A stretch of DNA of 40,489 nt from a bacterium (GTDB lineage Bacteria > Patescibacteriota > Minisyncoccia > Phycocordibacterales > UBA5272), in assembly GCA_023267635.1 (NCBI GenBank), contig JAHFMX010000011.1, forward strand, positions 1 to 40,489, read 5' to 3'. A program made the position numbers and the translations under genes. Of the stretch, positions 12,609-19,000 are shown piece by piece (position 1 is the first letter of the stretch; each line of letters opens with the position of its first letter). The notes below the pieces were generated by a model that was not told the origin of the DNA, ran no database searches, and saw only the letters and a program-made list of their open reading frames with translations.

Positions 12609-14156
12609 ATGCACCTAAAAACAATTATTTTTGTACTAGGAGTTGCTGCAGGAATTACTATTGGATTTGTTTCTCCGTTTGCAACTGAGATGATAGTTGC
12701 TGCAATGGCGCTTGCGATGATGCAAGGAATCATATTGCTTGTGAGTAAGTTTTGGAAAAGAGAGCAGCATGTCGAAGACATGCTGCTCCCTCTGTATATA
12801 TTTTTATTTTCTTTCGGAATTATAGCGGGCGCTCTGCGGGTTCAATTTGTAGAAGAAAAAAATCCGTATGTGTGTGAATCCTCATGTGTCTTTGACGCAA
12901 CAATTATTTCTTCTCCTGAAACAAAAGACACGTATCAAGTTTTTACTGTGAGACCAGTAGACCTGCCTGCGCAGGCAGAAGTGGAAGTTGCGATGTACGA
13001 TGTGCAGATTCGTGCACCGCTCTATCCGCGTTTCAAAATAGGGGAGACGTTGCGTGTAGAAGGTAAAGCGCTCTTGCCAAGTGTGATCATGCCACATAAC
13101 GGAGAAAAAAGTTTTGATTATGTTTCGTATCTTCATACAAAAAATATTGGAAGCGAGATGATGTTTCCAAGTGTAGAAGTGGTAGATAGTGAAGCTCACT
13201 CGGTACAAGAATATTTAGGAAGATGGAAAGAAGATTTAATTGCGCGATTGGGTTTGTACGTTTCTTCCCCAGCTTCGACTCTTGCGAGTGGAATGCTCTT
13301 CGGAGATTCCTCCATGTCGAAAGAACTTACTCAAACATTTCGTACTTCGGGACTTTCTCATATTGTAGTTCTCTCTGGTTTTAATATCGCAATTGTTATC
13401 ACGTCCATTTTATTTGTGTTCATGTTTGTGCCACTTGTTATGCGAATTGCATTGGCTTCATTTTTTGTGGTGATGTTTGTGATGATGGTAGGAGGGGAGG
13501 CAAGTGTAATGAGAGCAACTGCGATGGCGTTCATCGGATTACTTGCGACACTTCTTGGTCGAGCGTATGTTGCACGCCAAGCACTCATCATTTCTTTCCT
13601 TGCAATTATTCTGTACGAACCACAAGCCTTGCGCGCGGATGCATCGCTTCATCTTTCATTTCTCGCAACCGCAGGAATTGTCTATGCGAGTGGTCCACTG
13701 GAAAAGATTCTACAAAAGTATATGAAGAATAAATATATGCTTTCACTTTTCACAACAACTCTCGCTGCGTATTTCGCCACACTCCCGTATGTCATGTATA
13801 CATTTGGAACAGTCTCGCTGTATGCGCTCATTGCAAACGTACTCGTACTTCCACTGATTCCAATCACCATGCTCTTGTCTTTTATAGTTGTCTGCATGTC
13901 CTACCTACCTGCGCAGGCGGGTATGTTTGTCCTTTTTGTGGGATTCGTGGACACGTTCGTGAGTAACATAATTCTTTTTGTTGCACGTACTGTGGAAGCC
14001 TTACCATTTTCCAACAGTAGTCTTTCTGTGTCGTTCACAAGCATGTGCAGTATGTATGTTGGCGTTTCATTACTTGTTATATATCTACACAACAAAAAGA
14101 ATGAAACGATGGAAACAACAACGGAAGGGTATCTTACAGATATAATTAAATACTAA
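12609..14156 (+). CDS. comEC: ComEC/Rec2 competence channel, membrane part
   Basis: ComEC forms the inner-membrane channel for single-stranded DNA in natural transformation. The 515-aa product has two to three N-terminal membrane segments, a soluble OB-like region (about residues 75-190, DUF4131 type) and the competence domain with LASGMLFGD, SGLSHIVVLSGFNIAI and many membrane helices to about residue 495. It lacks the C-terminal metallo-beta-lactamase domain. That domain is encoded separately at 14823-15719, beyond a gene on the other strand. Two 'LPAQA' stretches are encoded by GC-rich palindromic DNA (12963-12978 and 13908-13917). It is probably co-transcribed with rnhA. Confidence 0.9.
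   Translation: MHLKTIIFVLGVAAGITIGFVSPFATEMIVAAMALAMMQGIILLVSKFWKREQHVEDMLLPLYIFLFSFGIIAGALRVQFVEEKNPYVCESSCVFDATIISSPETKDTYQVFTVRPVDLPAQAEVEVAMYDVQIRAPLYPRFKIGETLRVEGKALLPSVIMPHNGEKSFDYVSYLHTKNIGSEMMFPSVEVVDSEAHSVQEYLGRWKEDLIARLGLYVSSPASTLASGMLFGDSSMSKELTQTFRTSGLSHIVVLSGFNIAIVITSILFVFMFVPLVMRIALASFFVVMFVMMVGGEASVMRATAMAFIGLLATLLGRAYVARQALIISFLAIILYEPQALRADASLHLSFLATAGIVYASGPLEKILQKYMKNKYMLSLFTTTLAAYFATLPYVMYTFGTVSLYALIANVLVLPLIPITMLLSFIVVCMSYLPAQAGMFVLFVGFVDTFVSNIILFVARTVEALPFSNSSLSVSFTSMCSMYVGVSLLVIYLHNKKNETMETTTEGYLTDIIKY
12963..12978. repeat. 16-bp GC-rich palindrome in comEC
   Basis: CTGCCTGCGCAGGCAG is a perfect palindrome, encoding Leu-Pro-Ala-Gln-Ala. Its core CCTGCGCAGG recurs at 13908-13917, and TGCGCAGGC recurs at 33710-33718. 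Confidence 0.8.
13908..13917. repeat. Second CCTGCGCAGG copy in comEC
   Basis: The palindromic core is the same as at 12963-12978, again encoding LPAQA, here between two membrane helices. Confidence 0.7.
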
Positions 14157-14168
14157 TCTCTGTAAATT

Positions 14169-14747
14169 CTACTGCTTAGCTAATTTCTTTGAAATATTTT
14201 TGTACACGATGAACGCAATCGTGAGTCCTATGATAAGTGAAACGCCAAGGAAAGAAGAGAGTGAGACGTTTTCACCAAACACATACCCAAGGTAGATGAT
14301 TCCCGTTGCCCAGATGGTTGATGCTACAAGAAAGATTCCAAGCGTGAGAACTGGCGGTGTGCGAGCGATGCCGGCAACGATTGGAATGAATGCTTTTACC
14401 GACGGAGTAAGTTTTCCTAAAAATATCCACCACATACCACGACGAGAAAAAGTGTCCGAGAGAGCGCCATGAACGGCATTAAATGTTTGCTCGTTCATCA
14501 TCAGCATTTTACGAGCAAGTGGCCGCTCATATTTTTTGATGAGAGAGTAGGTTATGAAATTGCCTATCGTGTTTCCCAAGGCTCCAGCAAGTACCGCTCC
14601 AGCAAATAATAAATTTCCTGTACTCACAAAGTAACCAACGATAAGATAAAGAATTTGAGACGACGGAAAATTGATGACACCATTTGCGAGCATCATGAAA
14701 AATATCGCAACGTACGATCCAGAGAGAATGAGTGAGTGTAAGTCCAT
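14169..14747 (-). CDS. DedA family membrane protein
   Basis: DedA (SNARE-associated/VTT domain) proteins are multi-span membrane proteins linked to lipid carrier flipping and membrane homeostasis. The 192-aa product shows the family pattern: a re-entrant N-terminal segment (FPSSQILYLIVGYFVSTG), a glycine-rich helix (AGAVLAGALGNTIGNFITYSLIKKY), the conserved FLGKLTPSVKAFIPIVAGIARTP block, and two C-terminal helices. It is on the minus strand between the two comEC parts. The start is supported by TACACT at 14754-14759 on the minus strand, 6 nt upstream of the ATG. Confidence 0.9.
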   Translation of the reverse strand: MDLHSLILSGSYVAIFFMMLANGVINFPSSQILYLIVGYFVSTGNLLFAGAVLAGALGNTIGNFITYSLIKKYERPLARKMLMMNEQTFNAVHGALSDTFSRRGMWWIFLGKLTPSVKAFIPIVAGIARTPPVLTLGIFLVASTIWATGIIYLGYVFGENVSLSSFLGVSLIIGLTIAFIVYKNISKKLAKQ

Positions 14748-14822
14748 GAGGCTAGTGTACTAGAGAAGTAAGGTGACATCCACACGAGAGTAAATGAACA
14801 GATAGGGTGCTACCATTAGAGT

Positions 14823-15719
14823 ATGAACGTATGGTTGGAAGGTAGAAGAAAAAGTATAGAATCTTTTTTCAACAACTATGGAAAAGTTACACTTGTTTTC
14901 TTTTCACTTTTCTTAAGCGTTCTATCTGTGTGCGTGCTTGTGACTCTCATTGCTCCACAAAAGTTACGAGTATCATTTTTAGATGTTGGACAAGGTGACT
15001 CAATTTTTATACAAACACCAAGTGGACACACGATGCTTGTTGATGGCGGAGCGAGCGATATTGTTCTCACGCGCTTAGGTGAGAAGATGAATTATTTCGA
15101 CAAGAATATCGATGTGATGGTAGCAACACATGGAGATGCAGATCATGTCACAGGACTTATTCCAGTGCTCGCAAAATATGTTGTAGAAAATATTGTTGTG
15201 TCACCTGTGAGAGCTGAGACTTCTATTTTTGTTGATCTTGAAAAACATATTGAAAAAGAAAATGGAAATGTGTACGTTGGTGCACGAGGTGACGAGATTG
15301 ATTTTGGTGATGGAGTACTTGTGCATGTTTTATATCCGCAGAAAAATCTTTCAGAGAAGACTGATACGAATGATGCGTCAGTAAGTTTTGTGCTTATCTA
15401 CGGAGAGCATTCATTTTTATTAACAGGAGATTTAACGAGCAGGTATGAACCTCAACTTTTAGGTGCGTCGCTTCCGAAAAAAGTAACCGTATATAAAGCA
15501 GGACATCATGGATCAAAGACTTCAAGTGGTGAGCAATTGCTCAGTTATATTCGACCAGAATATTCAGTGATCAGTGCAGGGAAAGAAAATAAATATGGAC
15601 ACCCAAATCCAGAAACAGTAGAGCGACTACAAACATACAGTAAAGAAGTTCTCTCAACGATCGAACACGGAACAATTTCCTTTGAGAGCGATGGAAGAAT
15701 TATTGAGGTAGATAACTAA
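14823..15719 (+). CDS. ComEC-type metallo-beta-lactamase-fold hydrolase, membrane anchored
   Basis: The 298-aa protein has one N-terminal membrane segment (about residues 20-42) followed by the hydrolase domain that normally forms the C-terminus of ComEC. Motifs are LDVGQGDSIFIQTP (about 52-65), MLVDGGA, the metal site ATHGDADHVTGL, LLTGDLTS, AGHHGSKTS and SAGKENKYGHP. In ComEC this domain is thought to degrade the non-transported DNA strand. Splitting it off with its own membrane anchor may keep it next to the channel encoded at 12609-14156. A TACCAT -10-like box lies 6 nt before the ATG. Confidence 0.9.
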   Translation: MNVWLEGRRKSIESFFNNYGKVTLVFFSLFLSVLSVCVLVTLIAPQKLRVSFLDVGQGDSIFIQTPSGHTMLVDGGASDIVLTRLGEKMNYFDKNIDVMVATHGDADHVTGLIPVLAKYVVENIVVSPVRAETSIFVDLEKHIEKENGNVYVGARGDEIDFGDGVLVHVLYPQKNLSEKTDTNDASVSFVLIYGEHSFLLTGDLTSRYEPQLLGASLPKKVTVYKAGHHGSKTSSGEQLLSYIRPEYSVISAGKENKYGHPNPETVERLQTYSKEVLSTIEHGTISFESDGRIIEVDN

Positions 15720-15736
15720 TGCGAATAAATTGCATT

Positions 15737-15765
15737 TTGTACGAGACTAGTATATTTGCTAGGAT
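15737..15765 (+). promoter_or_regulatory. Promoter of the 96-aa membrane protein gene
   Basis: TTGTAC, a 17-nt spacer and TAGGAT at 15760-15765, followed by a leader of about 22 nt with a Shine-Dalgarno AAAGGAG. This is one of the few clear ribosome binding sites in the window. Confidence 0.6.
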
Positions 15766-15793
15766 GTAATTAAACTCAAAAGGAGATTGTTCC

Positions 15794-16084
15794 ATGAAAA
15801 CAGTGAACTGGTTTAAAAGATTGTGCTTCTGGTTGCTTATCGTCGCTCAAGAAGCCTCTGAGAGCGGCACTGCATATCCCAGTCAAATGATGATTCCATT
15901 CATCTTTGGTGCTTTGTCACTTATTGCACCTTTTCTTGTTCTGGGAGTTTTCCCAGAGATTAGAGGTGTGTGGTATATGGCATTTGCTATCGGCATTACT
16001 CTTTATCTTGTGATTGGTGTTGCCACTTATTTTTCCTCCATGGAAAGAACTCATGGTTCATGGCAGAATCGCGGAACGTGGTGA
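15794..16084 (+). CDS. Hypothetical two-span membrane protein
   Basis: The protein has 96 aa. After an N-terminal amphipathic segment (NWFKRLCFWLLIVAQEA) come two membrane helices (about residues 35-53 and 59-80) and a polar tail ending in HGSWQNRGTW. The family is not recognised. The gene has a good promoter and a strong Shine-Dalgarno sequence AAAGGAG 8 nt before the ATG, unlike nearly all neighbours, so it may be highly translated or differently regulated. A terminator follows at 16106-16130, making it a single-gene unit. Confidence 0.65.
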   Translation: MKTVNWFKRLCFWLLIVAQEASESGTAYPSQMMIPFIFGALSLIAPFLVLGVFPEIRGVWYMAFAIGITLYLVIGVATYFSSMERTHGSWQNRGTW

Positions 16085-16105
16085 TATTCATGGTTATTGC
16101 CAGGT

Positions 16106-16130
16106 AAATACACCCCAAGGGGTGTATTTT
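16106..16130 (+). terminator. Terminator
   Basis: AAATACACCCC / GGGGTGTATTT stem with T-rich tail, behind the 96-aa gene. Confidence 0.8.
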
Positions 16131-16188
16131 ATTTATACACTCAGTTCATGAACTCTGTGTTAGAATTGTATCTTGTTCATTAAGAAAG

Positions 16189-16335
16189 ATGTTGATGTTG
16201 GAAAAAGAAAAGATTCCCCATGGCAAGGAGCACCAGCTCCAAAGATTCATTCCCAAGTTTTCAGAAAAGGATCAAGAAAGGAAGTTAAGGGCAGCCGCCC
16301 GAAGGCGATCAACTGAAAGAGAAATGGAGAAATAA
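16189..16335 (+). CDS. Small highly charged protein (48 aa), hypothetical
   Basis: This short frame runs from ATG to TAA and encodes a peptide with many Lys, Arg and Glu (for example KFSEKDQERKLRAAARRR), likely a single helix. Support comes from its context: TAGAAT at 16161-16166 can act as -10, the 12-bp palindrome AGTTCATGAACT (16143-16154) sits just upstream of it, and the stop codon abuts a strong terminator (16335-16363). No Shine-Dalgarno sequence is seen. It could bind RNA or the ribosome, as bL28 lies next to it, but that is a guess. I do not recognise it. Confidence 0.5.
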   Translation: MLMLEKEKIPHGKEHQLQRFIPKFSEKDQERKLRAAARRRSTEREMEK

Positions 16336-16363
16336 AAAAGCGCGACCAACTGGTCGCGCTTTT
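16335..16363. terminator. Bidirectional terminator between the small gene and rpmB
   Basis: AAAAAGCGCGACCA / TGGTCGCGCTTTT stem between convergent genes. Confidence 0.9.
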
Positions 16364-16379
16364 GTTATAGAAATGCTCG

Positions 16380-16583
16380 TTAGAGTTTGATCTGGAGGTG
16401 AAGTCCGCGCTTCATGCAAGATGTACAGATCTTTACACGAGGTCCATTAGGAATACGTGCCCACTGGAGGTTTGGGTACTTACGACGGTTACCTGCTGGG
16501 TTAAATTTAGTAGCACGAACAGAGTTAGAATATTTTCCAACAACTTTTGAGCCTTTTAGACAGAGTGGACAGATGTTTGCCAT
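16380..16583 (-). CDS. rpmB: Ribosomal protein bL28
   Basis: The 67-aa product is a component of the large subunit. It has the Cys-pair (zinc-ribbon) form of bL28: CPLC near residues 5-8 and CTSC near residues 53-56. The NRRKYPNLQ stretch and the VRATKFNPAG region are typical of the family. It stands alone on the minus strand, away from the ribosomal clusters, ending at a shared terminator. The start ATG is clear because MANICPLCLKGSKVV is the usual N-terminus. Confidence 0.93.
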   Translation of the reverse strand: MANICPLCLKGSKVVGKYSNSVRATKFNPAGNRRKYPNLQWARIPNGPRVKICTSCMKRGLHLQIKL

Positions 16584-16740
16584 AAAATTAGAGATTTAGA
16601 CACCAGATAATAGATACAAAAGCATCTAAAATCAAAGTTCCTAAATACTATCATGATTTTACCTGCGCCGCAAGAGCCCCATGTCCTCTAAACCTATATA
16701 CCCATGCTTAAAATGAGCCACCCCTGCTATACTCATATCT

Positions 16741-17361
16741 ATGATAGAAGCTATAAACATTTCACAGGCCATCTTTACGTTCATTGTCATAATCTACTCG
16801 ATTATTCTCCATGAAATAGCTCACGGCTACGCCGCGTACATCCAAGGAGACGAAACGGCGTATAGAATGGGGAGATTAACTCTTAATCCACTGCCCCACA
16901 TCGATATGGTGGGCAGTGTGTTTGTGCCGTTATTTGCGTTCCTCAGCCTGGGAACATTCTTCGGGTGGGCAAACCCAGTTCCGTATAACGTTCATAATAT
17001 CCGCACCAAGATTGGCCACGCTTTTGTTGCGGCAGCAGGAGTTTTAACGAACCTCCTTCTCGCTCTCCTTACAGGAATAGTATTTAAGGTGCTTGCAGCA
17101 CAAGGTGTTCTAACGTACGACATGGGCGTTGCACTCCTCACCATCATCAAGATAAACGTTTCACTCGCTTTTTTTAACCTAATCCCTGTTCCACCGTTTG
17201 ACGGAATGAGTATTCTTCAAGCGCTTTTCCCACGACTTCATATAAATTCAAGGGTTATATACAATCCGCTCTATATGATTGGGGCAATTCTTGTTGCGTC
17301 TGTCCTTTACAGCATGTTTATGCCAACGCTCTTTGGTTGGGTTACTTCACTTCTTTCATAA
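16741..17361 (+). CDS. Site-2 protease family (M50) membrane metalloprotease
   Basis: The 206-aa protein has the intramembrane zinc-protease motif HEIAH (His 24, Glu 25, His 28) in the first membrane helix. The family's GxxxN-like GWANPVPYN region lies around residues 75-85, and the third metal ligand is in NLIPVPPFDGM (Asp 154). Four to five membrane segments are present. This is the short type without PDZ domain, common in minimal genomes; its substrate cannot be told. TATACT at 16728-16733 within TGCTATACT lies 7 nt before the ATG, so the mRNA is probably leaderless. Confidence 0.92.
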   Translation: MIEAINISQAIFTFIVIIYSIILHEIAHGYAAYIQGDETAYRMGRLTLNPLPHIDMVGSVFVPLFAFLSLGTFFGWANPVPYNVHNIRTKIGHAFVAAAGVLTNLLLALLTGIVFKVLAAQGVLTYDMGVALLTIIKINVSLAFFNLIPVPPFDGMSILQALFPRLHINSRVIYNPLYMIGAILVASVLYSMFMPTLFGWVTSLLS

Positions 17362-17436
17362 GCATACGAGGTTGTCCACAGTTAAGGACATTCATTGTCT
17401 TTTATATATGTCCTTTTAACGTATACTGAATGGACG

Positions 17437-17931
17437 ATGAAATCTTCTGTTAAACCAGTCCAACGAATAAATACTAAAACAACCTCTAAGAAAAACGTTT
17501 CATCTCGCGTGGTGAGGAAAAACACAAGCTCTCTTTCTCGAATTGGATATGCCACCAAGCGTTACGGGAAACAAACACTTCGGGATCTTCTATTATCGAA
17601 AACATTTCACAGCTCGTTTAAAGTATTGGTGGGTCTTCTTATCTCAGGATCAGCACTCTATGGTGCATATGCCTTCATTGGAAACAGTATTGCTAACGAT
17701 GTTGTTGTTTCAAAATCTGAAATCTTGGCACGAGTTGCAAAACATACTCCATTACCAGAAGGAGAACCAGAAGCAGTTGTGCGTGTGCAGGACCCAGAGT
17801 CACTCAAGAAACAGAATAATCTCTATGAAAACGTAAAAGAGGGAGATTATATAGTGATTTACCCAACTCTTGCCGTTGTGTACGATCTTAGAAATGATCA
17901 TATTGTTGCTCTAAAAAGCACACATAGATAA
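17437..17931 (+). CDS. Hypothetical single-span membrane protein
   Basis: The 164-aa product has a basic, Ser/Thr-rich N-terminus (about residues 1-50), one membrane helix (about 64-84), and an extracytoplasmic C-terminal part. That part ends with GDYIVIYPTLAVVYDLRNDH, a small beta-rich module. The ATG at 17437 lies 9 nt after TATACT (17422-17427); the longer frame from 17395 would begin upstream of this promoter and is rejected. A 7-bp inverted repeat AAGGACA/TGTCCTT brackets 17385-17419. The family is not recognised; it sits just before rpsL. Confidence 0.6.
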   Translation: MKSSVKPVQRINTKTTSKKNVSSRVVRKNTSSLSRIGYATKRYGKQTLRDLLLSKTFHSSFKVLVGLLISGSALYGAYAFIGNSIANDVVVSKSEILARVAKHTPLPEGEPEAVVRVQDPESLKKQNNLYENVKEGDYIVIYPTLAVVYDLRNDHIVALKSTHR

Positions 17932-17982
17932 AGTTTTCCTGTTCTTGTAGCCCCAAAAGTACGTAAAAGTGAACGGGAGGTC

Positions 17983-18011
17983 TTGCAAAAACAGAGTATA
18001 TTTGTTATAGT
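17983..18011 (+). promoter_or_regulatory. rpsL promoter
   Basis: TTGCAA (17983-17988), a 17-nt spacer and TATAGT (18006-18011), 20 nt before the rpsL ATG. Confidence 0.7.
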
Positions 18012-18031
18012 TGCAACCACTATTTAAGCGT

Positions 18032-18466
18032 ATGCCAACAATCAGCCAACTCGTAAAGAAATCAAGAAAGACAGTAACTAAGAAATCTCGTTCAATTGCC
18101 ATGGGCAAGGGATTTAATGCAATCCAGAACAAGCCAAATTTTTATAATTCACCATTTAAGCGTGGGGTATGTCTTAAGGTTTCGACAACAACTCCAAAGA
18201 AGCCGAACTCAGCGCTTCGTAAAATCGCCCGTGTACGTCTCACAAACGGAATGGAAGTAACAGCATATATTCCAGGAGAAAAGCACAAGCTACAGGAACA
18301 CTCAGTGGTAATCCTACGAGGTGGACGTGTAAAGGACTTGGCGGGAGTGCGTTACCACATCGTTCGCGGACGATTGGACGCCACAGGAGTAGAAGCCCGA
18401 CGCCAGAGTCGTTCACTCTACGGAGCAAAGACTCCAAAGGGAGCAGCTCCAGCAAAGAAGAAGTAA
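18032..18466 (+). CDS. rpsL: Ribosomal protein uS12
   Basis: uS12 sits at the decoding centre of the small subunit. The 144-aa product carries the universal [13 protein letters not shown] segment (Lys equivalent to E. coli K42/K43) and [18 protein letters not shown]. The latter usually reads KDLPGVRYH, so a near-universal Pro is Ala here. Between the N-terminal helix and KRGVC there is an insertion of roughly 15 residues compared with E. coli S12 (around [15 protein letters not shown]), explaining the length over 124 aa. The ATG at 18032 begins MPTISQL, the standard N-terminus. Instead of rpsG it is followed by a terminator and three non-ribosomal genes. Confidence 0.97.
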   Translation: MPTISQLVKKSRKTVTKKSRSIAMGKGFNAIQNKPNFYNSPFKRGVCLKVSTTTPKKPNSALRKIARVRLTNGMEVTAYIPGEKHKLQEHSVVILRGGRVKDLAGVRYHIVRGRLDATGVEARRQSRSLYGAKTPKGAAPAKKK

Positions 18467-18470
18467 TAAT

Positions 18471-18504
18471 AAAAGCGGAATCGAAAGATTCCGCTTTTAT
18501 TTTG
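18471..18504 (+). terminator. Terminator after rpsL
   Basis: AAAAGCGGAATC-GAAA-GATTCCGCTTTT with T tail; a GAAA tetraloop hairpin nearly the same as the one at 21440-21478. Confidence 0.92.
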
Positions 18505-18604
18505 AGTAGGTGAGTAAGCTAGACATCCTCGTACTTAGTAAACTTGTACCTATAAAAACAAAGAAAGCTCTTTGTTTACTTTATTTATTTTGTATACTGT
18601 AAAG

Positions 18605-19000
18605 GTGTTATATCTTCCTCTGCAGTATGTAGCGTGGCACTACCAATATGGATTACCTCATTTATTTTTAATAACTAGAGAGCTTGTACGTTTCGTGTTC
18701 AATCTATTTTCTATTAGCTTATTTTTGCGCACACTTTTCAAGCCAATGCTTAGTCTACAGGGGAGTACTAAAGGAGAAGAAATCCCTGTGGATGTTGTAT
18801 CTATTATTGTTGCTAACCTTGTTATGCGCGTGCTTGGTTTTCTAACAAGAACTATTCTTATCCTCTCAGGAATAGTAGGTATTACACTCACTATCCTCTC
18901 TATGTCCATTATCATTATTCTTTGGACCTTCCTCCCACTTATTATATTGCTGGGCGTGTATCTGTCTATGGAAGTAATTCTAAACTACTATGCATACTGA
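18605..19000 (+). CDS. Membrane protein coupled to a Clp-like ATPase
   Basis: The 131-aa protein has a hydrophobic N-terminal segment, an amphipathic stretch (residues about 20-45, LFKPMLSLQG), and two to three membrane helices from about residue 60 to 125. The GTG start at 18605 is chosen because TATACT lies at 18593-18598, exactly 6 nt upstream, as for other leaderless genes here. The earlier TTG at 18572 lies upstream of this -10. Its end overlaps the start of the AAA+ gene by 11 nt, so the two are translationally coupled and probably work as one membrane complex. The family is not recognised. Confidence 0.65.
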   Translation: MLYLPLQYVAWHYQYGLPHLFLITRELVRFVFNLFSISLFLRTLFKPMLSLQGSTKGEEIPVDVVSIIVANLVMRVLGFLTRTILILSGIVGITLTILSMSIIIILWTFLPLIILLGVYLSMEVILNYYAY

